From NCBI RefSeq assembly GCF_001042985.1, contig NZ_JYKY01000002.1:220785-284784 (forward strand): a DNA stretch of 64,000 nt, given 5' to 3'. Source of the DNA: Pseudomonas lundensis (lineage in GTDB: Bacteria > Pseudomonadota > Gammaproteobacteria > Pseudomonadales > Pseudomonadaceae). The position numbers were made by a program, and so were the translations under genes. Below are positions 9,692 to 18,144 of the stretch, piece by piece. The stretch's first letter is position 1; every line of letters begins with the position of its first letter. A model generated the notes under the pieces. It searched no databases and was not told the DNA's origin. It saw nothing but the letters and a program-made list of their open reading frames with translations.

Positions 9692-10924
9692 ATGTTGAAT
9701 TGGGACAGTTCTGACAACGAAGCCTCTGGCACATCAGCAGTGCGACCCGCCTCGCCTGCGCTGGATGCACTCAACCGCGTCGGCGATCAGGAGGCGGCCA
9801 AAGCACGTCAGGCGACAGCTGACGATACACCCGCCACGCTGCGCGCCAAGGCCGCGCTGAACCAACTGGACATCGCAGAAGGCCTGGCCGAACTGGAAGG
9901 CGCCTCTGCACGGGTAGCGGTCGATGAAAAACGCATGATCAACTGCCGCGCCGACCTCAATCAGTTGGTGCCGTTCAAGTACGACTGGGCCTGGCAGAAA
10001 TACCTGGACGGTTGCGCGAACCACTGGATGCCGCAAGAAATCAACATGACCGCCGACATCGCCCTCTGGAAAAGCCCTGAAGGGTTGACCGATGACGAGC
10101 GCCGCATCGTGATGCGCAACCTGGGGTTCTTTTCGACGGCCGACTCGCTGGTGGCCAATAACCTGGTGCTGGCGGTGTATCGGTTGATTACCAACCCCGA
10201 GTGCCGGCAATACATCCTGCGCCAGGCCTTTGAAGAGGCGATTCACACCCACGCCTACCAGTACTGCATTGAGTCGCTGGGGATGGACGAAGGCGAAATT
10301 TTCAACATGTACCACGAGATTCCCTCGGTCGCGAAAAAGGCCACCTGGGGTTTGAAGTACACGCGTTCGATCTCCGATCCGACGTTTGAAACCGGTACGG
10401 TCGAGAACGACAAAGAGTTGCTCAAGAACCTGATCGCTTACTACTGCGTGCTGGAAGGTATTTTCTTCTATTGCGGGTTTACCCAGATCCTGTCCATGGG
10501 GCGGCGCAACAAAATGAATGGCGTGGCGGAGCAGTTTCAGTACATCTTGCGCGACGAGTCCATGCACTTGAACTTCGGCATTGATGTGATCAATCAGATC
10601 AAACTCGAAAACCCGCACTTGTGGGACGCCGAACTTAAAGATGAAGCCGCGCAAATGATCTTGCAGGGCACGCAACTGGAAATCGAATATGCCCGCGACA
10701 CCATGCCTCGCGGCGTATTGGGCATGAATGCGGCCATGATGGAAGACTATTTGAAGTTCATCGCCAACCGCCGCTTGTCCCAGATCGGCTTGAAAGAAGA
10801 ATACCCCGGCACCACCAACCCGTTCCCGTGGATGAGCGAAATCATGGACTTGAAGAAAGAAAAGAACTTCTTCGAAACCCGCGTCATCGAGTACCAGACG
10901 GGCGGCGCGTTAAGCTGGGACTGA
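9692..10924 (+). CDS. nrdB: Class Ia ribonucleotide reductase beta subunit NrdB
   Basis: Small subunit of aerobic ribonucleotide reductase, which holds the di-iron centre and tyrosyl radical used by NrdA to make dNTPs. At 410 residues it has an N-terminal extension of about 80 residues before the conserved [18 protein letters not shown] region, as in other Pseudomonas NrdB. Visible ligands and radical site are E182-x2-H185-x3-Y189 in EEAIHTHAY, plus the second-iron region [18 protein letters not shown] precedes the ATG. Its partner nrdA is not in the window: the upstream neighbour is a divergent LysR gene, and nrdB has its own NrdR-box promoter. A DUF1289-type gene follows. Confidence 0.95.
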   Translation: MLNWDSSDNEASGTSAVRPASPALDALNRVGDQEAAKARQATADDTPATLRAKAALNQLDIAEGLAELEGASARVAVDEKRMINCRADLNQLVPFKYDWAWQKYLDGCANHWMPQEINMTADIALWKSPEGLTDDERRIVMRNLGFFSTADSLVANNLVLAVYRLITNPECRQYILRQAFEEAIHTHAYQYCIESLGMDEGEIFNMYHEIPSVAKKATWGLKYTRSISDPTFETGTVENDKELLKNLIAYYCVLEGIFFYCGFTQILSMGRRNKMNGVAEQFQYILRDESMHLNFGIDVINQIKLENPHLWDAELKDEAAQMILQGTQLEIEYARDTMPRGVLGMNAAMMEDYLKFIANRRLSQIGLKEEYPGTTNPFPWMSEIMDLKKEKNFFETRVIEYQTGGALSWD

Positions 10925-10970
10925 GCCTATCGGCCCGGTGAGGCCCTCACTTTTTTTCAAACTGATACTT

Positions 10971-11420
10971 ATGTGTAGCCAGAAAATCAAAACCCCGTGC
11001 GTGGGGCTGTGCTCAACGGTTTTTGGTGACCTTGTGTGCAGGGGATGCAAACGTTTTCATCATGAAATTGTGGGCTGGAACGGGTATTCGGAAACGGACA
11101 AACAAGCCGTATTGTGGCGGCTTGAGCACTTGCTCGACCGTGTTACCCAAGGGTTGGTGGATGTGTTCGACGAGGCCTTGCTCAAGGACCAACTGACCCG
11201 GCGCAGGATTCAACTGCGACCTGAGCATTCCATTTACTACTTGGCGTATCAGGTGATTTGGCGCGGTGCGGACACGATCAAGCGCATCGAAGACTACGGC
11301 ATACGGCTTGCGCCGCAAATCCGGGGCATGTCGCTGGTGGACGTTCGGGCTTTGATCGACAAAGAGTTCTTTGTGCTGTCCGAGATGCATTACCAGCGCA
11401 TCCAGACGCAGGCGCTTTAA
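10971..11420 (+). CDS. DUF1289 domain-containing protein
   Basis: About 149 residues. The N-terminal part has the cysteine pattern of DUF1289 (TPCVGLCSTVFGDLVCRGCKRF), which probably binds a metal, followed by W-N-GYS and a C-terminal helical extension of about 90 residues not seen in minimal DUF1289 proteins. Function unknown. It follows nrdB by under 50 nt and is probably co-transcribed. The ATG at 10971 puts the Cys motif close to the N-terminus; a GTG at 10938 would add 11 residues. Confidence 0.75.
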   Translation: MCSQKIKTPCVGLCSTVFGDLVCRGCKRFHHEIVGWNGYSETDKQAVLWRLEHLLDRVTQGLVDVFDEALLKDQLTRRRIQLRPEHSIYYLAYQVIWRGADTIKRIEDYGIRLAPQIRGMSLVDVRALIDKEFFVLSEMHYQRIQTQAL

Positions 11421-11441
11421 CACGCGCGGCAGACAGTCAAG

Positions 11442-11473
11442 ACGGTGGGCGCCAGTTGGCTGGCACCCACCGT
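11442..11473. terminator. Bidirectional terminator-like hairpin
   Basis: ACGGTGGG-c-GCCAG / CTGGC-a-CCCACCGT forms a 13-bp stem with one internal mismatch and a TTGG loop. It lies between the convergent DUF1289 gene and hcnC. No long T-tract. Confidence 0.6.
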
Positions 11474-11484
11474 TGAGGCGTGTG

Positions 11485-12741
11485 TCAGCCGCCGATGACG
11501 TTAGACAGCCTTACCGGCTGCAGGTCGAAACGGTCTGCCAGAAACGGCGTCACGTCCAGCGGCAAAGGCTCATTGCGCACCAAGGCGTCGAGCATGACGC
11601 CGGTGATGGCTGACGTCAGGATGCCCGTGCGAAAGTGACCGCAGGCATTCAAATACCCCTCCACCCCCGCCATCGGCCCCAGAATCGGCAGTTCATCCGG
11701 CGAGCCCGGGCGCAATCCTGCCCAGGTGCGCTTGAGGTTGACGTCCTTGAGTTCCGGTATGCAACGCATGGCGCCCTGCACCAGACCGCTGATTTCCGGG
11801 AAGGTGGTGGTGACGTCGAAGCCTTTGTCTTCGGTGGTGCTGCCGATCAGGATTTCACCGTTGTCCTTCTGCGCCAGGTAGCAATCGCTGGTGGTCAGGC
11901 AGCCGTTGAGCAACTTGGGCATGCGCTCGGTGAGCACAATCTGGCCCTTGACCGGGGCCACCGGGATGCTCATGTCAGTGGCCATCACGCTCAATTCGGC
12001 CGCCCACGCACCCGCCGCGTTAATCAGGGTTTTGCTGTGGAACACCCCTTCATTGTCGGTGCGCACGCCGATGACTTTCGAACCCTGGCGCAACACGCCG
12101 GTGACGTTGGTGTTGAAATACAGGTCCACGCCATTTTGGCGAGCGCCTTCGGTGTAGGCGTCCGTGAGGCGGAACGGGCTGACCTGGTGGTCGCACAGAA
12201 ACTCCAGTGCGCCCAGGGCATCGTGGCTGACACTCGGCTCCGCCTCGCGCAGCGCGGCCTGGTCGAGCCAGCGCACTTCATGGGCCAAATGCGGAATATG
12301 GGCGACGATGTGCTCGGCGTAGAGGCGGTCTTCGTCGTCATAAATCACGTACTTGAGCCCCGTGCGCTCGAACTTGAAGTCCATGCCGTGTTTTTCTTTG
12401 AGCTCCTCATGCAGGCCCGGGTACAGCGCGTTGGACTGCAAGGCAAAGTCGAAAAAGCAGTCCGGCAGGATGTGCGGCGTGCTGGAGTCCACCACCACTG
12501 CAGAGCCCTGGGCTTCACGCTTGCGTTCGGCGGACATCATGCGGAAAAAAATCACCCCGCAGCCCAGTCCCACCGACTCGCCGATGGCCCACAGGCCGCC
12601 CGCCGAGGCGCGGCTGGCATTGCCGGGGCGCTTGCAGTCGATCATGGCGATTTTCAGGTCTTTGCGGCGCGACAGGTGATAGGCGATTGAGGCGCCGATC
12701 ACCCCGCCACCGGCGATGACTACGTCATAGGTCTTGATCAT
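11485..12741 (-). CDS. hcnC: Hydrogen cyanide synthase subunit HcnC
   Basis: FAD-dependent amine oxidase subunit of HCN synthase, which oxidises glycine to HCN and CO2 at the cytoplasmic membrane. It begins MIKTYDVVIAGGGVIGASIAYHLSR with the GxGxxG dinucleotide-binding site and carries the HcnC-typical RASAGGLWAIGESVGLGCG. The 418-residue length agrees with the family. C-terminal GHFRTGILTSAITG is the usual D-amino-acid-oxidase-fold closing motif. The start at 12741 is preferred; an ATG at 12750 in the same frame overlaps the hcnB stop, so the two genes are coupled either way. Third gene of hcnABC. Confidence 0.93.
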   Translation of the reverse strand: MIKTYDVVIAGGGVIGASIAYHLSRRKDLKIAMIDCKRPGNASRASAGGLWAIGESVGLGCGVIFFRMMSAERKREAQGSAVVVDSSTPHILPDCFFDFALQSNALYPGLHEELKEKHGMDFKFERTGLKYVIYDDEDRLYAEHIVAHIPHLAHEVRWLDQAALREAEPSVSHDALGALEFLCDHQVSPFRLTDAYTEGARQNGVDLYFNTNVTGVLRQGSKVIGVRTDNEGVFHSKTLINAAGAWAAELSVMATDMSIPVAPVKGQIVLTERMPKLLNGCLTTSDCYLAQKDNGEILIGSTTEDKGFDVTTTFPEISGLVQGAMRCIPELKDVNLKRTWAGLRPGSPDELPILGPMAGVEGYLNACGHFRTGILTSAITGVMLDALVRNEPLPLDVTPFLADRFDLQPVRLSNVIGG

Positions 12742-12742
12742 G

Positions 12743-14140
12743 TCAGGCATCCTTGCAGGCATTGGTGAAGGCCGAAAATGGCACGGGTTCCAGCGGGAAG
12801 CGCGGGCGCAACCAGCCCACATCCTGGCGCCCGGTGGCGTCGCGCAGACGGTCGCTGCAATAGCCGACGCACATGCGCCCCTGGCAATCGCCCATGCTGA
12901 CCCGGGTGCGCATTTTCAATCCGGCCATGTCTTGCACTCCCTGACTCAGGGCCAGGTCGATGTCGGTGCGGGTGACGTGCTCGCAACGGCACACCACCGT
13001 GTCGGCCTGTGGCAAGTCAATCTGACGGGTGCCGCGCTGGGTGTAACGGTCAATCCCGCCGCGAAAGCGCACGATGGTGTTGAGCTTGCTCAGGTAGGCC
13101 CGCCGCTGATCGAGGGCCTGCTGTTCGCTGAGCACCTCGCGCTGCATCAGGATCGAGAGGGCCGCGATGCGTCCGGTCAGCATGGCAGCTTCACCGCCAC
13201 GCAGGCCGGTGACGTCCCCTGCCAGGTGAATCGCCGGCTGGCTGCTTTGCTGCCAGTTGTTGGCGGTGGCCGCCAGATAGCCGTCCACGTTGTAGGCGTG
13301 TTCCAGCCCCATTTGCTGGGTGAGCTGGGTACGCGGAATGAAGCCGTAGCCCACCGCCAGGGTGCGAGCTGTCACTGTCTGAGCCTTGCTCAGGTCTGCC
13401 TGCCAGTGGCTGTCGTAGGGCGCCACCTTGACCGTTTGCACCTCACCGTCGCCCATGGCCTCAACCACACCCCAGCCATACCGCACGGTAATGCCATGGC
13501 GCTTGAGGTACACCAGCATGCTCAGGCCATCGAGGAACAGTTGCGGCTGATTGAGCAGCGCGAGGCTTTCTTTGGCGATGCGGCCGAACTCACAGGCTTC
13601 ATACACGCCGGCCACTTCCACGCCCGCCGCGTGCAATTGGCAGGCGACCAACATTAACAGCGGCCCTGTACCGGTTATCAACACCGGGCCTTTGGGCTTG
13701 ACCACACCGCTTTTGATTTGCAGTTGCAGACCGCCGAGCATGATCACGCCGGGGGTGGTCCAGCCCGGAAAAGGCACGCTGCGCTCATGGCAGCCTGCCG
13801 ACAGCAGTAACTGCGGGAAGGCGATTTCCTGCACCTGCTCGTTAGCATCCAGCAGTTGCAGGCGCTGTACGCCCTGACCGCCAATCACCCGATGGTTGAG
13901 CCGCACATCGACATGCCGGGCAATCGCGGCGAATTCATCATGCAACGTGTGCAGGGCTTGCTTGTAACGCTCGCCCAAATAGTCGAGTTCCACGCCTTCG
14001 CGCAGCGGCCCGCGATAAACCACACCGCCCAGGCGCGAGGCTTCTTCCAGCAAGGTGCTCTGCACACCGTGCTGCGCCAGTTCAATGGCAGCCGACATGC
14101 CGGCCGGGCCACCACCGACGATCACAGGATTAAGGCTCAT
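12743..14140 (-). CDS. hcnB: Hydrogen cyanide synthase subunit HcnB
   Basis: 465-residue NAD(P)/FAD-binding subunit. The N-terminal Rossmann motif is VIVGGGPAGMSAA, with a second nucleotide site VLITGTGPLLML at about residue 155. A C-terminal cysteine cluster VCRCEHVT ... GDCQGRMCVGYC suits a [2Fe-2S] centre as in BFD-like domains. Length and both motif sets fit HcnB; opine or hydroxyproline dehydrogenase subunits share the architecture, but the three-gene set with HcnA of 105 and HcnC of 418 residues favours HCN synthase. Its ATG overlaps the hcnA stop in an ATGA. Confidence 0.93.
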   Translation of the reverse strand: MSLNPVIVGGGPAGMSAAIELAQHGVQSTLLEEASRLGGVVYRGPLREGVELDYLGERYKQALHTLHDEFAAIARHVDVRLNHRVIGGQGVQRLQLLDANEQVQEIAFPQLLLSAGCHERSVPFPGWTTPGVIMLGGLQLQIKSGVVKPKGPVLITGTGPLLMLVACQLHAAGVEVAGVYEACEFGRIAKESLALLNQPQLFLDGLSMLVYLKRHGITVRYGWGVVEAMGDGEVQTVKVAPYDSHWQADLSKAQTVTARTLAVGYGFIPRTQLTQQMGLEHAYNVDGYLAATANNWQQSSQPAIHLAGDVTGLRGGEAAMLTGRIAALSILMQREVLSEQQALDQRRAYLSKLNTIVRFRGGIDRYTQRGTRQIDLPQADTVVCRCEHVTRTDIDLALSQGVQDMAGLKMRTRVSMGDCQGRMCVGYCSDRLRDATGRQDVGWLRPRFPLEPVPFSAFTNACKDA

Positions 14141-14454
14141 CGGGCTTTCTCCTGTTCTGCGACCCGGTTTTGCCCGGTTTCGACCTTCATGCCGGGGCGC
14201 ACCACGGTCTGACAGGCCCGGCGTTTATGCCGCCCGTCAATATTGACCAGGCAGCAATAGCACACGCCCATGCCGCAATAGGCGCCGCTGGCCTGACCAT
14301 GGTCGTTGGCCGACACCTGACGTACGCCGACGGCGTTCAAGACACTGAGTACAGTCTCGCCTTGCGCGGCGCTGACCGCCTGGCCATTGAGCAGGATGGT
14401 CATGTCCGCCTGCATTAAAGGTTGAATGTCGTACTGCCGGTTCAAATCATCCAT
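14137..14454 (-). CDS. hcnA: Hydrogen cyanide synthase subunit HcnA
   Basis: Small ferredoxin-like subunit (105 residues) expected to carry a [2Fe-2S] cluster that passes electrons from glycine oxidation to the respiratory chain. It starts MDDLNRQYDIQPLMQADMT and has the cysteine ladder GAYCGMGVCYCCLV followed by KRRACQT, as in HcnA. The ATG at 14454 is chosen from family length; an AGGA lies 12 nt upstream (14467-14470 on the minus strand), which also suits an RsmA/RsmE site at the ribosome-binding region, the known post-transcriptional control point of hcnA. First gene of the operon. Confidence 0.93.
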   Translation of the reverse strand: MDDLNRQYDIQPLMQADMTILLNGQAVSAAQGETVLSVLNAVGVRQVSANDHGQASGAYCGMGVCYCCLVNIDGRHKRRACQTVVRPGMKVETGQNRVAEQEKAR

Positions 14455-14516
14455 TTTCTTATGTTGTCCTTTGTATGAACTGCTTAGCGCGGGCCTCCGG
14501 GTGTTAGGCAGCCAGA

Positions 14517-14542
14517 GGTCTTGGTCACTGGGAACCAAGACC
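14517..14542 (-). promoter_or_regulatory. 9-bp hairpin in the hcnA leader
   Basis: GGTCTTGGT (14517-14525) and ACCAAGACC (14534-14542) form a perfect 9-bp stem with an 8-nt loop. It lies between the ANR-type site and the hcnA start, so if transcription begins about 41 nt from the ANR centre (near 14538) it would sit at the extreme 5' end of the mRNA. Confidence 0.5.
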
Positions 14543-14572
14543 GGAACGTTAGACGATTCGTAAAAATTAGCA

Positions 14573-14586
14573 TTGATGCAGGCCAA
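14573..14586 (-). promoter_or_regulatory. ANR (FNR-type) binding site for hcnABC
   Basis: On the minus strand this reads TTGGC-CTGC-ATCAA, an ANR half-perfect dyad (consensus TTGAT-N4-ATCAA). Centred at 14579.5, it would put a -41.5-type start near 14538, about 84 nt before hcnA, with TACGAA (14552-14547) in the -10 position. ANR control of hcn under low oxygen is known in pseudomonads. Confidence 0.7.
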
Positions 14587-14660
14587 TAGATCCGCTCCAT
14601 TTTTCGAATTTGCGACGGAAAGCCCTTACACTGATGGCCCTTTGCTTGTTGGCACGCTCC

Positions 14661-15524
14661 ATGGACCTCGATCTGGCTCGCACCTTCCTTGAGATTGTTC
14701 GCTACGGCAGCCTGGCCAGCGCTGCCCAGAACCTGCATGTCACCCAGACCGCCGTCACGGCGCGGGTGCAAAAACTCGAAAGCCTGCTGGGGGTGACGCT
14801 GTTCATCCGCAACCGCGCGGGGGCCAAATTAACGCCCGAAGGCGAAGCGTTTGTGGTGTATGCCAACCAGCTTCTGCACACCTGGGAAGCGGCACGGCGC
14901 GATTTGCCGCGCCCCGAAGGGCTTGACCAGGTTCTGCATATCGCGGGCGAGGTCAGCCTGTGCAACCCGCTGATCCTGAGCTGGACCCAAGCCTTGCGCC
15001 AGCACCTGAGTTCCCATGCCGTGCGGGTGCAGATTCGCGATGGCGAGCATTTGTTGCGGCAAGTGGAAATGGGCTTGCTGGATGCCGCGCTGGTGTACCG
15101 GCCTGCTTACTGGCCCGGCGTGCAGGTGGAACAGTTGCTGGAGGAAAAGCTGATCCAAATCCGCCGCCCCGCGAGGCCTGATCCCTATGTGTACGTGGAC
15201 TGGGGGGAGGATTTCCGCCTTCAGCACGATGCCGCCCTACCGGAAAAGGCGCGGGCTGCCGTCAGTTTCAACCTCGGGCCGGTGGCGCTGCATTACATCC
15301 TTGAGAACGGCGGCAGTGGCTATTTCCGCACGCGGGTGGTGCAAAGCTACCTCAACAGCGGCGCCCTGGAGCGGGTGCCCAAAGCGCCTGAATTCAGTTA
15401 CCCGACCTATCTGGTGTACTCACGCGAGCGCGATTGCCCGGCCTTGCAACAGGCGCTGGAGTTGCTGCGCGACATCGTCAAGCTGGACGGCGACTGGTCC
15501 CAGCGCTGGGGGCCGGAAATCTGA
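14661..15524 (+). CDS. LysR-family transcriptional regulator
   Basis: 287-residue LysR protein starting MDLDLARTFLEIVRYGSLASAAQNLHVTQTAVTARVQKLESLLG, a standard HTH. The effector domain (about 90-285) is less typical: REDGEHLLRQVEMGLLDAALVYRP-like and ARPDPYVYVDWGEDF. It is divergent from hcnA with about 200 bp between the starts, so it could regulate HCN synthesis or only itself. The ATG at 14661 is chosen because an upstream frame extension (from 14610) has no family similarity. Confidence 0.88.
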   Translation: MDLDLARTFLEIVRYGSLASAAQNLHVTQTAVTARVQKLESLLGVTLFIRNRAGAKLTPEGEAFVVYANQLLHTWEAARRDLPRPEGLDQVLHIAGEVSLCNPLILSWTQALRQHLSSHAVRVQIRDGEHLLRQVEMGLLDAALVYRPAYWPGVQVEQLLEEKLIQIRRPARPDPYVYVDWGEDFRLQHDAALPEKARAAVSFNLGPVALHYILENGGSGYFRTRVVQSYLNSGALERVPKAPEFSYPTYLVYSRERDCPALQQALELLRDIVKLDGDWSQRWGPEI

Positions 15525-15638
15525 TCCGGCCTGCGCCAGGATGAAACCTGCGGCACCTGAAACCTTTCAGCTTTGCAGTCGCGGCGCTATCCCTTAGGCT
15601 GCTGCAACGCGCAATAACAATGACAACACAGGTGACCC

Positions 15639-16907
15639 ATGTCCGACCTCACCCGCACCGACGCTGGCTGGATGGCTTGCCAGGCCCATCATCAATGGCT
15701 GCATGATCAGGGCCGACGGCTGGTGGACTTCGCCCGGGCCGCCCGGGTGACGGATGGTTTTACCAGTCTCGACTCCTTTGGCCAGCGCCCCGATCACGCC
15801 TTGGCCGACACCATGACCACGGCACGCATGGTGCACAGTTTCGCCCTCGCCCACCTGCAAGGTTTACCTGATTGTGCCCAGCTGATTGATCACGGCCTGG
15901 CGGCACTGGCAGGGCCTTTACGCGACGCCCGTCATGGCGGTTGGTTCGCCACCGCGCACGCCCACGATGGCAACACCCGCAAGCAAGCCTATCTGCATGC
16001 CTTTGTGGCACTGGCCTTCAGCTCGGCCGCGGTGGCTGGCCGACAAGGGTCTGCCGAATTACTCGGGGATGCCGTGGAGCTGCTGGAAGACACGTTCTGG
16101 AGCGAAGCCGAAGGCGCGTTGCTAGAGTCTTTCACCGGTGACTGGAGCGCGTGCGAAGCGTATCGCGGTGCCAACAGCAACATGCACGGCGTCGAAGCCT
16201 TTCTGGCGCTGTCCGATGTGCTGGACGAAAACCTGTGGCTGGACCGCGCCCTGCGGATCGCCGAGCGGGTCATCCATGTACAGGCCGCTCAAGCCGGGTA
16301 CCTGCCGGTCGAACACTTTGATGAGCACTGGCAACCGCTGCCCGACTACAACCGCGACCATCCGGCCGACCCGTTCCGCCCCTTCGGCAAAACCCCGGGC
16401 CATGCCTTCGAATGGGCGCGTCTGTTGTTGCATCTGGAAGCGGCGCGCACACGACGTGGCATGCCGACACCCGATTGGCTACTGGACGATGCCCGGCAGT
16501 TATTTCACAGCGCATGCCAGCATGGCTGGAATGCCGACGGCCAGCCCGGCATCGTGTACACACTGGATTGGGACAACCGGCCGGTGGTTCGCGAACGTCT
16601 GCACTGGACCCTGGCCGAAGCCTCGGCAGCGGCCGCTGCGCTATGGCAGCGCACGGGGGAAGCGGAATATGAGCAGTGGGGTCAACGCTTCTGGGATTTT
16701 ATCGACCTGCACCTGATCGATCGGGAGCACGGCAGCTGGCATCACGAACTGGACCCGCACAACCGGCCTTCGGCCCGTATATGGCCGGGCAAACCGGACC
16801 TCTACCACGCGTATCAGGCTACCCTGCTGCCGCGCCTGCCGTTAGCGATCAGTCTGGCCTCAGCCCTGGCACAACAACCCGGACGCCAGCACGCCCAAAC
16901 CGACTAA
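15639..16907 (+). CDS. AGE-family sugar isomerase/epimerase (mannose isomerase-like)
   Basis: 422-residue member of the N-acylglucosamine 2-epimerase family, an (alpha/alpha)6 barrel that interconverts aldoses and ketoses such as mannose and fructose. Family landmarks are TARMVHSFALAH, HGGWFATA, the conserved RGANSNMHGVEAFLAL, GHAFEWARLLLHLE and KPDLYHAYQATLLPRLP, which hold the His and Glu residues of the active site. AGGTGA precedes the ATG. The last 48 nt overlap, tail-to-tail, the DUF4880 gene on the other strand. No sugar transporter is adjacent. Confidence 0.88.
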   Translation: MSDLTRTDAGWMACQAHHQWLHDQGRRLVDFARAARVTDGFTSLDSFGQRPDHALADTMTTARMVHSFALAHLQGLPDCAQLIDHGLAALAGPLRDARHGGWFATAHAHDGNTRKQAYLHAFVALAFSSAAVAGRQGSAELLGDAVELLEDTFWSEAEGALLESFTGDWSACEAYRGANSNMHGVEAFLALSDVLDENLWLDRALRIAERVIHVQAAQAGYLPVEHFDEHWQPLPDYNRDHPADPFRPFGKTPGHAFEWARLLLHLEAARTRRGMPTPDWLLDDARQLFHSACQHGWNADGQPGIVYTLDWDNRPVVRERLHWTLAEASAAAAALWQRTGEAEYEQWGQRFWDFIDLHLIDREHGSWHHELDPHNRPSARIWPGKPDLYHAYQATLLPRLPLAISLASALAQQPGRQHAQTD

Positions 16908-17189
16908 AAAAGCCAACAGCGCGTGTTGCAGGGCTTTATGCCGGGAGAAGAAGGAACGCCCGTCCAATGCGCGCTGCACCAGCTTGAGCAGGTCGGGGTC
17001 GGCCGCGGGCGTGCGCGGGTTGAACCGTTGCACATTGGCGACGCGCAGCCATGCAGCGAGGTGCTTGGGATTTTCAGCCAGCCAGGCTTTAAACACCTGA
17101 CGTTCCGACGGGCAGGCATGACCGGATTCAAGCAACAACATCCAGTCAACAGCCGCACGGGTAATGGGGTCAACGCTGCTTTTGCTCAT
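16860..17189 (-). CDS. Stand-alone FecR-type N-terminal (DUF4880) membrane protein
   Basis: About 109 residues. The N-terminal 75 match the cytoplasmic part of FecR anti-sigma regulators (ITRAAVDWMLLLESG...FKAWLAENPKHLAAWLRV, then FNPRTP), and a single hydrophobic segment (HALLAFLVGLGVLASGLL) ends the protein. The large periplasmic domain of a normal FecR (about 320 residues) is absent and no ECF sigma gene is adjacent. It could be a truncated FecR or a free-standing sigma-binding protein. Its 3' end lies inside the AGE-family gene on the opposite strand. Start at 17189 (MSKSSVDPITR) preferred. Confidence 0.6.
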   Translation of the reverse strand: MSKSSVDPITRAAVDWMLLLESGHACPSERQVFKAWLAENPKHLAAWLRVANVQRFNPRTPAADPDLLKLVQRALDGRSFFSRHKALQHALLAFLVGLGVLASGLLCQG

Positions 17190-17334
17190 AGGGACTGTGC
17201 CACTCGAACAATTCATAAAGACAACCGAACTCAAATAGTAATAAGTCGCATTATCGTGATATCAAGATGAATTGCAAGGTGACACAGGCCTCACCGGCAT
17301 GACAGACGCATCCACGTTTAGCCGCCTGCGCGGG

Positions 17335-18081
17335 TCAACGTCCGCCGGCCATGTCCACAAAGGTGCCGGTGGCGTAGGACGCTTTGTCGGACAGCAGCCA
17401 GACGATCGCCTCCGCGACTTCTTCCGGGCGCCCGCCCCGACCCATGGGAATCATGGATTCGAGTTTGCTGACCCGGCCCGGATCTCCGCTCAGCGCGTGG
17501 AAGTCGGTGAAAATGTACCCCGGTCGCACCGCGTTGACGCGGATACCCTCACCCGCCAGCTCTTTTGACAGGCCAATGGTGAAAGCGTCCAGTGCGCCTT
17601 TGGACGCCGCATAGTCGACGTATTCGCCCGGCGACCCCAACCGGGCAGCCACCGACGACACATTGACGATGTTGCCGCCCTGGCCGCCATACCGGGGCGA
17701 CATGCGTAGCACCGCGTGCTTGGCGCACAGGATCGGGCCCAGCACATTGGTTTTGAGGGTGTGCAGCACGCGGAACTCGGACATCTCTTCAAGCCGCGAC
17801 TTGTGCCCCACCGTACCGGCATTGTTGACCAGCGCCGTCACCGGCCCCAGTTCCTGATCCACCCGCAGGAACAGGCTGATGACTTCGTCTTCATTGCTAA
17901 CATCGGCCCGCACGCTGATGGCCTGCGCGCCCAGTGCCCGAACCTGCTCCAGCACTTCATGGGCCGCCGCGTCGTCCGCCAGATAATTAATGCAGATTTT
18001 GTAACCCTGCCGGGCAGCCAGCAGCGCCGTCGCTGCGCCAATGCCACGGCTGCCACCGGTGATCACGATGACTTTGTCCAT
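17335..18081 (-). CDS. SDR-family oxidoreductase, FabG-like
   Basis: 248-residue classical SDR: MDKVIVITGGSRGIG (NAD(P) site), NNAGTVG, Ser in VNVSSVAARLGSPGEYVDYAASKGA (Tyr/Lys pair) and VDMAGGR at the end. Cofactor preference is probably NADP(H) from the basic residue after the glycine motif; substrate unknown. ATG at 18081 has GGGGA about 10 nt upstream and is favoured over a GTG start 21 nt earlier. It stands alone between the DUF4880 gene and the c-di-GMP gene. Confidence 0.87.
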   Translation of the reverse strand: MDKVIVITGGSRGIGAATALLAARQGYKICINYLADDAAAHEVLEQVRALGAQAISVRADVSNEDEVISLFLRVDQELGPVTALVNNAGTVGHKSRLEEMSEFRVLHTLKTNVLGPILCAKHAVLRMSPRYGGQGGNIVNVSSVAARLGSPGEYVDYAASKGALDAFTIGLSKELAGEGIRVNAVRPGYIFTDFHALSGDPGRVSKLESMIPMGRGGRPEEVAEAIVWLLSDKASYATGTFVDMAGGR

Positions 18082-18144
18082 AAATACGCGTTCCCCATTC
18101 ACGGTGTAAACCTGCGGCCAGAATAACCGGGCGTTACGCCTTTG

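Noticed and set aside
11485..14454. Opine or hydroxyproline dehydrogenase complex instead of HCN synthase
   Set aside because: The three subunits match HcnA/B/C in length and in specific motifs (GAYCGMGVC, GGLWAIGESVGLGCG), and an ANR-type site is present.
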